Of a stretch of DNA of 64,000 nt, positions 32,100 to 43,979 are shown piece by piece. The DNA is from Topomyia yanbarensis (Eukaryota > Arthropoda > Insecta > Diptera > Culicidae). The position numbers were made by a program, and so were the translations under genes. The notes beneath the pieces are model-generated. The model was not told the origin of the DNA and ran no database searches. It saw nothing but the letters and a program-made list of their open reading frames with translations. Each line of letters starts with the position of its first letter. The first letter of the stretch is position 1. The stretch spans positions 390,803,037-390,867,036 of the forward strand of contig NC_080672.1 in the NCBI RefSeq assembly GCF_030247195.1, in the 5' to 3' direction.

Positions 32100-32720
32100 A
32101 AACTCATGTCGCAATATGAAGACGTTTTTTCCACCAAGAAAGATAAATGGGGTATTTTTTCAAACATTCTCAACAGTGTTCAAGCGGTTAGCATGCGTTT
32201 GAAACACCCCACTCCTTACTTCGTGACCATACAACCTGGATCAGCCTGTTCGCAGACCACACTATTTACTTATGACTTTCAGACCTCCACGTGGCAAATC
32301 TGTAAATAATCTATTCACACTACGCAAAACCCAGCGCTGAAACACATCACATGAAAATAACATCTACCACAAATTATTACAGAAACTCCAGCACAAACTG
32401 TTGTACAACCAATAACACCTACTACATCATCGGTGGACGCTAAATCAACGACGCCATTATCCAGTGCTTTAGAAAAAAAACTACCAGCAACACCAACGAG
32501 AAGGCAGGAAACAAGGAAGATGGTTTCACGGCCGTAATTCAGCAGTAGCGATTTTTTTTTTGTAAGACTCGAACCACTGCGACCACTATTTGGATCTGCT
32601 GTGGTACAGCAGTATCGATAATATGGACGAAAGCGACAACCAAGTATGCTGCGGACCGAATAATCCGCTGATGATGCTGAAAACGCTAACATCATTTTGG
32701 AGAAGAATCTCTGCATAATG
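32100..32720 (+). pseudogene. Gag-like retrotransposon fragment
   Basis: VSMRLKHPTPYFVTIQPG followed by TLFTYDFQTSTWQIC parallels the fragment at 43.1-43.25 kb (MRLTKLIPSYPNFQCEIEG, then TLCTYEAQTPTCQFC). This is the region just before and at the first zinc-knuckle cysteine of an insect retrotransposon ORF1/gag. The knuckle cysteines are partly lost here. Beyond 32310 the sequence is threonine- and asparagine-rich in translation and has no readable domain. Confidence 0.5.
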
Positions 32721-32767
32721 AATGGATGAGTAACTTTGATGCAGTTCTAGATTTTTTTGATTTAAAA

Positions 32768-32938
32768 GTGGGCGTTTCAATCAATAAAAATCAAAAGCAT
32801 CCTTTGCCATCTTTCTCCAACGTTTCGGTCCTTATTGGACCTTTTTCAAGGAATCGAAAAAAGGTCCGATAAGGACCGAAACGTCGGAGCAAGAGAGCAA
32901 CGAGTGTTCATGATTTTTATTGACTGAAACGCCGATCT
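32768..32938. repeat. Compact double-nested hairpin with an ACGTTTCGGTCC core
   Basis: Outer arms GGCGTTTCAATCAATAAAAA and TTTTTATTGACTGAAACGCC enclose inner arms CAACGTTTCGGTCCTTATTG and CGATAAGGACCGAAACGTCG. The inner loop contains TTTTTCAAGG. The GGACCGAAACG word next to a CCTT...AAGG stem is common in dispersed animal repeats and resembles the 3' half of a hammerhead ribozyme core, but no CTGANGA box is present. It is probably a terminal fragment of an element. Confidence 0.6.
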
Positions 32939-32939
32939 T

Positions 32940-35068
32940 TAAATAATAACTTCTCATCGTAGCCGTCAAAATTCACTAAAATACAGTTCCATAGGGAACG
33001 AAGGGAATCAAATAAGGAGTGTTTTAGTGGTAAGGCACGAAAGTGAGTCGCACACAGTTCCAACACACAACAGGCCACATTTTTTATGCTTTTTAAAACT
33101 TACTATAAATCACTCATACAGACATTATACCAATTCGTCGAGCTGAGTAGGTCCTTGAAAAAAAGTTCTGTTAGATTGTGCAAATTCTATAGATTTCAAT
33201 ATAACAAATGTAAGAACATTTCTTTTTTTTTCATTATCAGATAAAAACTGTACAAGCTAAATTATTTCCATTTTCTCTATGTTGTCTGGATTCGATTACT
33301 CCAGCTCTAAAGAATAGTTTTATGAAGTTAGATATAAGAAATTAGTGAAAAAAATAAGGTACACTCTAAAAACATATCACACTAAAAGTTGGTAAAAGTT
33401 CAAAAGTTCTTCCGAGGACGACAAATTACTGGAATCAATCGATTTTGCGAAAACTGCATTTTCGTTCTAATTTTGTTTTCTGAACCACTGAGCAATGTCA
33501 ATTACCGATTTCGAGTATTCTACTAATCAGTTGATACGATGTAACTATTTTGCAGAATTTACCACATTGAGATTCTTCCCAATAGGTCCGTTTTTGCAGA
33601 CCAATTTCTAATATTCTGGTTGCATAATTTATACTGATTATCCTATTAATGCGAATCAGCCTATTATGAGGGTATCGAACATGAGTTTCTCAACAAACAA
33701 TTTCTCGACCGCACTATCATCCCAGTAGTAGCTCAAGTTTTTCAATTAACCGTTAAACCGGAATCAAACAAACAAATTTCCACTTTATGCTCAGCATTCC
33801 CTCTGGCAACGCGTATGTGCTTGCCCCGGTAAGACTCCTCCCGCCAGCTGATTCGATGGATTTTTCAGCTCGCCGCCTAGCGGAAATAACGATGCTGCGC
33901 AATCCAAGCGGAAATAACCAGTGCATCATCATCATCATCATCTTCATCATTCCCGATAAGAGCGAATGGAGAATCCTTGAGAATCGTTTGTGCATATGAT
34001 GGTGGCACTTCCACGTTCGTGTTCGTATATTCGAACGGCGATTTAGATAAAGTTATCCATTGCCGCGCAGTAGATGTGCTAATTGGTAGCAGCATTGGCA
34101 CGGAATGCGATGCTTTCTATTGATGCAATGCTGGCAGGTTAGGGGGAGGGGGGAGTGGGGGATGTATGAAAAAACATGACATAATTTTTGAATAATTGAA
34201 GAAAATCGTGGAAACTACGGTAATTTTATGAAGAAACGATACAATGACGCTTATCGTCAACGTTCTAAAGGTTTTCATGAGTTATTTATTTGGTTGATTT
34301 AATCAATTTTTGCTATCGCATGCAAACAGAATTGATCAATAATGGGTTAAACCAATAATTCTCAACCTGGGGTCCGCGGAAGTCGTTGCTGGGGGTCCGC
34401 AAAGTTAAATATGATTTCCAAGTTCCGATTGAAATTTCAAGTCTTGTTTCCTAATAAACTGAAAATAACACATTGATAGCATACAAAATCGATGTTTATC
34501 CGAGGGGGTCAGCAGCAACCCACGGTGATTTCTGAGGGGTCCATGTTACGAAAAAGGTTGAGAACCCTTGGATTAAACATTTGGTTTGATTACTACTGAC
34601 TACTGTTTCAAAATCTGCCGAAATTTCTGGTTTCACGAATTCCCGATCAATATAGCGGCTCAGGTAGCAAAGTGTACACATTCAACTACGACTGCGTCTA
34701 GTATCTCCAAATAAAAAGCCAGCATCGTCAACGTCATAGAGAATGCCACAAACGGCATTCACAATTATCCGATTTTGAACCCAGTACCCGTGTGTAATAA
34801 ATTAGCAGAAAAATTTATATTATTTTTATTTTGAACATTTTTTTTAGGGATTTTCTGTCTCAATTTTGTACTATTATAAAATTAACATATTATGTTTTTG
34901 ACTGTTAAGTTATTGTAAAATAAATTATAAAAATAATAAATTTTGTCTAGCACTCAATATCTGTTTACTGGTTTAAAATCGACTGTTTTTCTTCCCTTGC
35001 TGCCATGTGTAAATATATCAATTTGACCCGATTATTAACCTTTATTCTGCTTTCCGTTGTTCTTTCAG
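32940..35068. other. Mostly unassigned intronic sequence
   Basis: This stretch includes an (ATC)n microsatellite at about 33926-33956, a GC-richer block at 33.78-34.12 kb without a confirmed exon, a G-rich run at about 34141-34165, and a MITE-like unit at about 34.36-34.57 kb. From 34.8 kb the sequence is AT-rich and leads into a polypyrimidine tract and splice acceptor at 35068. Confidence 0.45.
34355..34567. mobile_element. hAT-like MITE candidate
   Basis: TTCTCAACCTGGGGTCCGCG on the left is answered by GAGGGGTCCATG and AAAGGTTGAGAACCC on the right, so TTCTCAACC forms a short TIR. The GGGGTCCGC words next to it are typical of the termini of many hAT-derived MITEs. I could not define an 8-bp target duplication. 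Confidence 0.45.
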
Positions 35069-35150
35069 GATCCCTATTACCGAATAGCTAAAGGATATTG
35101 CAGTGGCAGCACAGCGGGCGAACAGACTTCCAGCAGTAATAGTAGTGAAG
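35069..35150 (+). CDS. Isolated 82-nt internal coding exon of an unidentified host gene
   Basis: A strong acceptor (TTTCCGTTGTTCTTTCAG|G) ends at 35068, with a branch-like ATTAAC about 35 nt upstream, and a consensus donor (GAAG|GTAGGT) follows at 35151. Only one of three frames is open. It reads DPYYRIAKGYCSG followed by a Ser/Thr-rich stretch (STAGEQTSSSNSSEG). The exon starts in phase 0 and ends in phase 1. No other plus-strand exon is visible for tens of kilobases either way, so it would belong to a gene with very large, transposon-filled introns. I do not recognise the protein. It could be a fortuitous exon-like sequence. Confidence 0.6.
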
Positions 35151-35394
35151 GTAGGTGTGTTCCTTTTTTACCCTTTTCCAATAAGTACTTTCAAATAACT
35201 ACCATAATAGTGTTCAATGACAGAAAGCCAAATTATATGAAAGTTATTGTTTTATAAAACGTGACCATTTTTTTTTAATTATTAGAAAAAAATCATTTGC
35301 CCCCTGATTAATTTTAGCGACTTTGAAGGGGAAGCGGGTGACATATTTTTTTTTTATTTGTGGTGGCCTAAGAGGGATTGCATGAGAAACCGGC
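35151..35394. other. AT-rich sequence between exon and palindrome
   Basis: This is presumed intron. No feature is seen. Confidence 0.4.
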
Positions 35395-37380
35395 CGACCG
35401 CAAAATATGACCATCGTCGATTCGAACGAAACTTTGCAGGTGTGTTCGCTGTATGAATCTCCATGATATTCTCTGGCAATTGGAATATTTTGATACAAGA
35501 GTAATTTTTCAAAAGGGCGTAAACGTTTCTACGTGCATGAATTTCAATTTTTTTTTTGTTCGATTACTGTATTTTATACAGCAAAACTATCTGAGAACAA
35601 GTTACAGGGAATGAATACTTCTGTCCGAAAAAAATATACACTGAAAAAAATGTGTCATTTTTCAATAAAACAAAAATTTATGATAAAAATTTTAATTGCG
35701 AAAAAACCCATTTTTTTAAAAATTTTTATATTTTGTCACCAAAAACCTAAAGAGAAAAGAAACATTTTGATTGTGATTGCATGATGGAGAAAAAATCGGT
35801 AAAAAAGTTTTTCTAACAATAACTTCGTACATGTTTTTAAATTTCATACTAATTGACATACAAAATTGTAATTTTATTACAGAATATAATTCTAAGCACC
35901 ATTTAAAATTAAAATGCATTTAACAAAAATCTTTCAAAATGCGATAGTTTTCGAGATATTTGAAATTTTGCTACTTCAAAAACAATTAATTCGTGTAATT
36001 ATGCTCTTTTTAAAAGCTATTCGCGTTACCCCATCAAAAAATGTCAAAAATTTAATGTTTATCGTTTTAAAGACGTAAAAGCAACCTTTTTAGTGTATTT
36101 GGATCATGGAGAAGCTTTCAATAAAAAAGTTTTCCTAACAACAACTTTTGACATTTTTTTTATAATTCTTACTATTTGCGGTCCAAAATACAATTTTCTT
36201 TTTGAATATGATTCTAAACGCCATTTTAAATCGAAATGCTCTTAACAAAAATTTTCTAAAATGTAGTAGTTCTCGAGATATTTTAACTTTTGTTTTAACA
36301 ACACAATTATTTTGTTTTATTACGACCTTTTCATAAATTAGTCGCGTTTCTCCATCAAAAATAATAGGTTTTTCAAAAGGCCCGTAAACTTTCCTGCAAC
36401 TTTCTTTTTGACATGAAGCCGATATTGTAAACCATTTGAAAGTTACATGAAAGCAACCAAAATATATTTCAACCATAGGGTCTGATGATTATCTCGAGAA
36501 CTACTACATTTTAGAAATTTTTTGTTAAGAGCATTTCGATTTAAAATGGCGTTTAGAATCATATTCAAAAAGAAAATTGTATTTTTGACTGCAAATAGTA
36601 AGAATTATAAAAAATGTCAAAAGTTGCTGTTAGGAAAACTTTTTTATTGAAAGCTTCTCCAGGATCCAAATACACTAAAAAAGTTGCTTACGTCTTTAAA
36701 ACGATAAACATTAAATTTTTGACATTTTTTGATGGGGTAACACGAATAACTTTTAAAAAGAGCATAATTACACGAATTAATTGTTTTTGAAGGAGCAAAA
36801 TTTCAAATATCTCGAAAACTATCGCATTTTGGAAGATTTTTGTTAAATGCATTTTGATTTTAAATGGTGCTTAGAATTATATTCTATAATAGAATTACAA
36901 TTTTGTATGTCTATTAGTATGAAGTTTAAAAACATGTACGAAGTTATTGTTAGGAAAACTTTTTTACCGATTTTTTCTCCATCATGCAATCACATTCAAA
37001 ATGTTTCTTTTCTCTTTAGGTTTTTGGTATCAAAATATAAAAAATTTTAAAAAATGGGTTTTTTCGCAATTAAAATTTTTATCATAAATTTTTGTTTTTT
37101 TGAAAAATGACACAACATTTTTTTCAGTGTATATTTTTTTCGGACAGAAGTATTCATTCCCTGTAACTTGTTCTCAGATAGTTTTGCTGTATAAAATACA
37201 GTAATCGAACAAAAAAAAATTGAAATTCATGCACGTAAAAACGTTTACGCCCTTTTGAAAAGTTGCTCTTGAGTCAAAATAATCTTATTACCTGTGGAAA
37301 ATATTTAGTCTTGCATGACGGTGAAACGTGTAAAGTTTCATTGGAATCTAAGATGGTCGGTCACGATTTTAAAGATTTTC
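35395..37380. repeat. Large inverted duplication (~0.9-kb arms, ~0.2-kb spacer)
   Basis: The left arm (about 35395-36280) and right arm (about 36490-37380) mirror around 36385. The inner ends are TGTAGTAGTTCTCGAGATA and TATCTCGAGAACTACTACA. Near the outside, GGGCGTAAACGTTTCTACGT mirrors ACGTAAAAACGTTTACGCCC. Two short open frames (35716-35919 minus and 36847-37050 plus) are the same sequence on the two arms. Divergence rises toward the outer ends. A fragment of an arm also occurs at 28.81-28.93 kb. It is a foldback-type element or inverted duplication. No protein family is recognised. Confidence 0.88.
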
Positions 37381-37384
37381 GGAC

Positions 37385-38175
37385 GGATCTTCGTGGAATT
37401 CCTCCTAAGTAATAGTCTTTATTTTATTATTTCCAATGTTGCACATATTCTGTCGGATGCAATTTTAAATGTTCATTGATTTAATGACATTTAGAAGAAG
37501 ATTTATCCGCGGGGTGATACCAATCGGTCTTCCATTGCTTTGGACTGAGCAGACTAATTTTGTTTATTTGGTACTTGTATGACTAACTAGCGAATTAATC
37601 CACTGGGTATTAGATGTGCGTGGGGAAGACGCATGGTTTTATCTGAGTGGAGTGATAACTTCTGTCATGTATGAGGGCTAAAAATTGACCATTTACGAGA
37701 GGGATCTAAGGTCAGTTATCGATTTGGCTCAGTCATATCAGCGCGAAGAAATTTTTTCATAGCTCTGTTGCGAAAACGGTCGATATTGTTTAGTTGTGGC
37801 CCTAGTTCGTTTCCACTCTTGTTTTTTTTCTATTCGAGATTTTTTGGTGCGTTTCCGTTTGCTGGGTTGTCTTCTATAGGAATATATTTTTCTATATCTT
37901 CACTGAGAACTGTAGTACTGTCAACTATCTTATGTTTCTTTAGTACTGTCACTTACTTAACATAACTAATAGTGATCATAACACACAGAATCGGCATTCT
38001 ATTATTTGCTTAGAATCGGCATTCTGTTGTACTAATGCTACAGAAATAGCTCAGTTTCCATCGCTGTTTTAATATTATTTTTGCAGTTTGATATTATAAA
38101 AAGCCCCTCTTACTACGAAACTATTGTACATGAGCAATTTCAACTATCTACAAGAATAGTAGCTGGCACAAGAAA
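37385..38175. other. Unassigned sequence
   Basis: No repeat shared with the rest of the window and no coding signal is seen. A short open frame at 37768-37965 has no support. Confidence 0.4.
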
Positions 38176-38177
38176 AT

Positions 38178-41172
38178 AGACGAATTTCGCGCCTACTTGA
38201 ACAAATGTTGGCAGCGCCCTCTCAGATTTTAATGAAACTTTCTATACATAAGAACTTTGTCACAAAAAAAACCACTTTGCGTACTTTGTTTTCCCAAAAA
38301 TGATCTAGACTGTCTTTTGAAAAGGGCCAAACTTTTTTTACATTTTTTTTTTCAAATGTCTAAAAATGTCAATCCTACAAAAAAATGCTGTAGGAGTGAT
38401 TTTCACAAAATTAGTCAAATTTTTGAATAAAAATATTGAAAAAATTCTTCATCGGCTCTTACACTGAAAAAAAATCGATTTTAAAAATTTTAAGTCGATT
38501 TACAAAAAACCATCTTTGATTTGGAGAAAGTTTTGTTCCAAGATAGGTAATTATGTTCCCTACCTACCGTCAAAAATTCAAGTTGGACACTTTCAAGCAA
38601 AAAAAAAGTTTTTTGAAAAAAAAATTTCAATTTTTTTTCAGTGCATTTCTATCGAAAACTAAACCAATGAAAGTCATAATTATCTCAGAATCCAATTTCC
38701 CAACTGCTAGTATCAGGCAACTATCAGTATCAGTAACGAATTGGGTATAGCATTTCGCACTGGACTGGAATGAGGCCGAATGGATTCGTTTAACGGAGAT
38801 CTGGTACTAGAACACTTAGTGCACGACCAGACAACATGTTTAATATCGCAATTACCACCACCACAAGCGCAAAGACCGCTCTCCACGACCCCAATACGCC
38901 GGAGATGGTCATTCTACGTATAATGATTGTACATGACCCGAGATATCACCCGAATTAAGTAATGACTCTCATCCATTCTCTTGGACCATGGTTTGTTGAT
39001 ACCTTTGGGATTCCTGAACTTCCAACGCTCCACGAAATTTTCGAGCGTCTTCTGAGAAGAAATATTTAAAAATTCGTTGAAGCTACGCGATCTTTCATAA
39101 ATATCACCTTCTAAAGCCTAAATGTCCATCTTCTCATTATCATTCTAATCCGCGGGTCCGCCTTCTCATTACCCAAAATGGAGCACTGCGAAAGAACTTG
39201 AACTAAGGTAATCTGCTATGATTTTTCAGATAAAGTACTCAAAAACTCCCCTGTTTTCTCCAGGAAATACAAAGAGTGCTTTCCATGCTCCATCAAACGG
39301 AGAGCCTCTTGTAACTGTAACGATAGGGGCGTGGTCGTTGATAGGTAAATATAAAACCATCAGTTTTGTGGGGAGAATGTTGGCAGCACAGCCTCTTTTA
39401 TGATTGCACTCACCACTACTGTCATAACAGTTAGCATAAAACCGATGCATAGCTGTCATCATACGACGAACGTTCCATGTATTCCAATCATAGGATGAAT
39501 CGAATACACAACGTAGGCCCTAGCCACCAGACGAAACATTGTTTCTCTGATGATCCGTCCGTTAATCCGTCGACGGACCGGTGCCAATAATCGCGTTTTT
39601 CGGCTTTCATCAAGTTTTTCATTTACATTTGTAGCGTCGCGTATATTGGGAAAAATTCGGGCGATTCGACGTTCAAAATTCCCTTTCGTGTACTATTCTA
39701 AGCAATCTCTACCCATCATGAAGTACGAGACTGTTCACGGCTGTTCGCGTGGGGTACTCGTTTCGTCTGTCCTTTAATCGTAGTGCAAATGCATCGTGTA
39801 AAACCTGGGGGGAAATGTCGGGACTGAAATATAGGGGATCTTGGGGTGTTTGATGTGCCATGTGGAAATTCCTGCTAGTTTTCAAGATTACCGAGACCAG
39901 GAACCTCTTACTTCGATTTTGTAACAGCGCCCTTCAAGGGACACTCTCAGGCCTTTACGAGGAAGCTTAGGAGAGAAAACTGATTTTCCTCTTTCGGAAA
40001 TTTATAGGCACATTAGATGTTCCCACAATGGGATTATCAGACTCTCGCTCTTTAGTGTACAAGGAAACGTAGAAATTAGTCGTTGTTGGTGGCGTAGCGC
40101 TCTTTTGCATTCCTTATCGGAGCGTTCTTTTAAAGAATGTTTCATTTGTCCCCACATAATTTATATGCGGAGTCTCACTACAGCAGAAAAACTTCAAGAT
40201 TCTCGCCACATTTTCCACATGGTGCCTTGTTTTAAGTCGTTGTAGGCCCAATTGTTTGCAACGACGGTAATTCATGCCTTGAAAAGGCGAAGAGTTAGAC
40301 TAGCCCTGTTCAGCAGGTCAAAGTTTGGAAGAGCAGATTCAGCGAAAAGATTGAAATGATGCTGATGGAAAATAAGTTGTGTTTATATACTCCTGAATGC
40401 AATTGCTTGCGAACCAGAATTTTCACTGGCCGAAGCAGAGGTTCTCGAAGGAGCGAACCCCATGCTTCGCAATTAACGCTTCTGTTGGAAATTACACCAT
40501 CAATCTCCACTTCCCGTGCGGGTACATAGACACGATCCTACTTCGTACACGGCCAAGAGGCATTTAATTAAAACTCGCATCTGATGTTAAATGGCTTATT
40601 TTTGCCCTCATTCAAGTTTGTTATGAGTATATACCACATTCGTTACTTTTTGCATGTATCAGGCAACTAGCAGTTGGGAAATTGGATTCTGAGACGATTA
40701 TGACTTTCATTGGTTTAGTTTTCGATAAAAATACATTGAAAAAAAATCAGTTTGGACAAGGAAAAGTTTTTTTTTAAATAACTTTTTTTTTCTTTTTTTG
40801 AAACTTTTTCCTTGAATTTTTGACGGTAGGTAGGGAACATAATTACCTATCTTGAAAAAAAAAATCATCCAAATCAAAGGTGTTTTTTTTTTGTAAATCG
40901 GCTTGAAATTTTTTTCAGTGTAGGAGTCGATGAAGACTTTTTTTAACATTTTTATTCAAAAATTGAATTTTGTTAAAATCACTCCTACAACATTTTTTGT
41001 AGGATTTGTCATTTACAGACTATAGCCATTTGAAAAAAAATGGTAAAAAAAGTTTGACCGTTTTCAAAAGAAGGTCTAGGTCATTTTTGGAAAAACAAAG
41101 TACGAAAAATGGCTTTTTGTGACAGTCTTTATGTACCGAAAGTTTCATTAAAATCTGAGAGCGTGCTGCCAA
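38178..41172. repeat. Inverted repeat (~0.5-kb arms) whose 1.9-kb interior is a retrotransposon relic
   Basis: The left arm (about 38178-38725) runs from GACGAATTTCGCG, through a GCGCCCTCTCAGATTTTAAT block, to AAACTAAACCAATGAAAGTC and a CAACTGCTAGTATCAGGCAA block. The right arm (about 40650-41172) carries the same words inverted. The arms are diverged by indels in A/T runs. The space between is an I-clade relic in reverse orientation. Either that element inserted in the loop, or the whole unit arose by inverted duplication around it. Confidence 0.82.
38760..40620 (-). pseudogene. I-clade retrotransposon relic with large internal deletion
   Basis: Read on the minus strand, the left part (40.6-39.9 kb) matches ORF1 of the intact element: PVKILVRKQLHS against PVKILECKRLHS, and MNYRRCKQLG against MNCTKCKQLG. 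The right part (39.4-38.8 kb) matches the ORF2 C-terminus: HLRRIG followed by SGLCACGGGNCDIKHVVWSC against SGICACGDGYHDIEHIVWAC. Most of the endonuclease and reverse transcriptase is absent. Many stops and frameshifts occur. It is an older relative of the element at 2.6-8.75 kb. Confidence 0.8.
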
Positions 41173-41199
41173 CTCTGAGTACGATTTAGCGTGAAATTC

Positions 41200-41765
41200 G
41201 TCAATAATAGAAACGTACACCAAAACCTCGTGTATAAGATTCCTCTGTGTATTGAAACGATCGCCTGGTAAAATCAGTACCGACACGATAGAAACCACGA
41301 AAAATTCGTCGCGTCATAGAAAACTGAACGTTACCGATTGTTTAAAATATAAGCAATGCTCCTCATAGTCGGCTATCTGGAGTTCAAGTTACATATTTGG
41401 CCAATTGTATTAATACAACAAATGATTAATTTCCCAAATTCTAGGCAGTCAGCTGCCCAGAGCAAATTTTACATGATAACGTTATCGGCACACTTACTAA
41501 CAACTCTTCTCTTCCCTTGTTACATGTGGAGATGCAGAGGATTCCTCGGTTTCTAGCAGCGACATGTGTCAGACTAACATTCCTTTCTTTCCCAGAAGAT
41601 CTGCATTCGGACGTGGCCGGCATCGGTATCGGTCAGCATGCAGATATCAATATAGATGGCGCACTTGGGCATAAAAGTATGTTGTTCCAATGGACATTTT
41701 GCAATCCACGGCGTTCTCTTATGTTTATGCCTATGCTTCCATTATTTCCTTCAAATAGTGACTGA
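41200..41765 (+). repeat. Dispersed repeat shared with 16.9-17.5 kb
   Basis: Corresponding words are GGAGTTCAAGTTACATATTT, TTAATACAACAAATGATTAA, GGCAGTCAGCTGCCCAGAGC, ACATGATAACG, GAGATGCAGAGG, GTCAGACTAACATTCCTTTC and GGACGTGGCCGGC. The orientation is the same. It starts right next to the outer edge of the 38.2-41.2 kb inverted repeat. Confidence 0.6.
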
Positions 41766-41769
41766 TAAC

Positions 41770-42790
41770 ACGGTATTCTTGAAAAAAGCATTGTTAGAAG
41801 TGCTATTTACGTGTAGTGTTTCAGTCAGTTCAAAAATTGTCGGATAACTTGAATAAAACTTTTTGAATTTATCAAAATTTTGAGTGCATTTGCTTGTTAA
41901 AATTATTCACTTGATGTAGTTAGGTGCGAAATCCTCTTCTTCAAGGTTAATGTTCTACGCAGCTTCCTATAAGTTTTTTTCCAGCGCAGTTTGTTGTTTC
42001 GCTGAATTTTACTCGGTTTATGCGATACGCGTTCCTCGGATAAATAATATTTGAGTATACGTTTTTAATGGACTTGTTGTTTTTTGTTTTCTTTCACTAA
42101 ATTTTTCCAAGGCATTTTGAATAATCTTCGCGCTATCGAAGAACAGCTGCCATTCCAGTATGAACAATGAAGCACGTTACTTTTATTATTGCGGTATCGA
42201 TTGTTTATTTCAGGATAATTTATCAGCAAAATATCAATCTTCAATGTGATACAGTGTCTATCTGTTTTCAATGTTGCCCAGTCCGCCCCAGTGTTCACAA
42301 AGTGGAACATTTATTTAAAGGTACAAATGCAGCTTAGACTTACGGAAGTCGTCGTCATCCAGTTTCACCACACACGTAATACTGTACCGACAACGTTCAA
42401 AGCCTTGGCCACGGCGCAAAGTTTTGATATGGAGAATAACACGAAACACGTCGTTGAGCATGGTATGACAATGTTAGAATCAAGATACCCGTTTATATGA
42501 CCGATTATAAGATTGATGGGCATCTGCATGATTTGTCCCGTGTACTAGTAATCACGTCAGAATACGAAACGGTGAAATTGGTTAAGCTTGAAATCTGGAG
42601 ACATGTATTTCCCACGCACTATTGAACCATTTTGAAATTTGAATTTAAGGAGTTCGTTATAGAAAACCTCCAATGAATAAATAACTATAAGCAACATGTA
42701 GAATTTATGCCAATATTCTCTTCTATAATTTTCTTGAAGACACCCATAGGCTATCTCTTTTCATTTAAAAGTTAGATTTTGTATAGCCTA
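41770..42790. other. Unassigned AT-rich sequence
   Basis: No convincing gene, RNA or repeat boundary was found. Short frames at 42065-42310 and 42246-42500 overlap on opposite strands and lack support. Confidence 0.4.
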
Positions 42791-42791
42791 C

Positions 42792-42938
42792 ACACAGAAA
42801 AAAATATTGGTAAAAATAAGAGTGTTCCGCTCTTAGCAAAAAACAACCAACGTCTACTATTAGGTTGAAAGTAATCAAGAATGATAATCAAAATAAAAGT
42901 GAAAAACTCTAATATTTACTAACATTTTTTTCTGTGTA
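42792..42938. mobile_element. Short MITE (~147 bp)
   Basis: ACACAGAAAAAAATATTGGT with AATAAGAGT on the left mirrors ACTCTAATATTTACTAAC and ATTTTTTTCTGTGT on the right. The TIRs are about 32 bp with a few mismatches. TA lies close outside both ends. There is no coding capacity. Confidence 0.7.
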
Positions 42939-43029
42939 CTATGATCAGCTTCTTTAAAAGGTATATCGCCTAAAGATGGCGATTTTATATACATAAACAT
43001 AGTAGAATATGTCAATTCGTTAATATGGA

Positions 43030-43460
43030 TATTTTAACTCCATCCAATTAAGTTCCCCAAAAGCATGTTTTGAACCACAGTGCACTGTGGAACGGTGTTC
43101 GTGACATGAGAATGCGACTGACGAAACTTATTCCTTCTTACCCGAATTTTCAATGCGAAATAGAAGGCGTTACCAATTCTCAAATCACGCTTTGTACATA
43201 TGAAGCACAGACCCCTACGTGCCAATTCTGTACCAAGATGATGCACTACGGAAAACCGTGTACAAAAACTTCTAAAGAAACAACATCAACTGCAAACAAA
43301 CCCAGCAAACAGCCCTCATCAGCGTCAACTAAATCGCTCAGGAATTTGCTCCTCATGCACCAACGAACCACCATCTCCAAATCAACAACCAACCAACAAT
43401 AAAGTACACGATCGTGGCCTATAAGCACCACAAACAATTTTAACCACTTAATCGTGAAAA
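43030..43460 (+). pseudogene. Gag-like retrotransposon ORF1 fragment with one zinc-knuckle start
   Basis: The open frame at 43070-43402 reads MRLTKLIPSYPNFQCEIEGV, TLCTYEAQTPTCQFCTKMMH and YGKPC. This gives CxxC...H...C spacing like a retrotransposon gag knuckle, followed by a Ser/Thr/Lys-rich tail. A more decayed relative is at 32.1-32.3 kb. No upstream start region or downstream reverse transcriptase is seen, so it is a fragment. The clade is uncertain. Confidence 0.6.
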
Positions 43461-43979
43461 CTTAAACAACATTAATAGCGAGCACAGTATTGACGACGAG
43501 AAAGCGTACTAAGTGACTCCCAAGCAGCAATAAGAGAGACGCAGCTAATGGAACTCCAACAAGAAAGATATTTACGTGAAGTAACAAATTGCGTACACAA
43601 GATCCGATTGAAATATAATTAAATTCGATTGATTTATTTTTATTCGTGCATTCTGAAAATATGATAAGATCCACGGCTCAGTTAAGCTAACTCATTGAGT
43701 CGTGTAAAGTGAACGAAAAACACAATTTTTTCAATGACTGCATTTTAATCACTTTTACATTTTTAGCGCAATCGATTCGTAAATGGTTTTCCCGAGCCTT
43801 TTCGACGATTCCTATTCATTCATGGAAGTTGGACAAAATTCAAAATGTTACCCAAACCTGACGATATTTTTCTGCTTTCTACTACCACATGAACCTAAAT
43901 CTATTTTGAAACAGCCAGTAACATGTGCTTCATTTAGTATCTGGACACTGTATTTACTCTGTAGCAGCACCTCTAGTGG
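43461..43979. other. Unassigned sequence
   Basis: AT-rich sequence without recognisable coding content or repeat match. Confidence 0.4.

Noticed and set aside
33760..34101. Coding exon in the GC-richer block with His/Met or Ile runs
   Set aside because: The runs come from an ATC microsatellite. Frames are open on both strands and no splice sites bracket one of them.
41356..41850. Several overlapping 60-80 codon frames
   Set aside because: They fall in a dispersed repeat also present at 16.9-17.5 kb, where the frames are not conserved.
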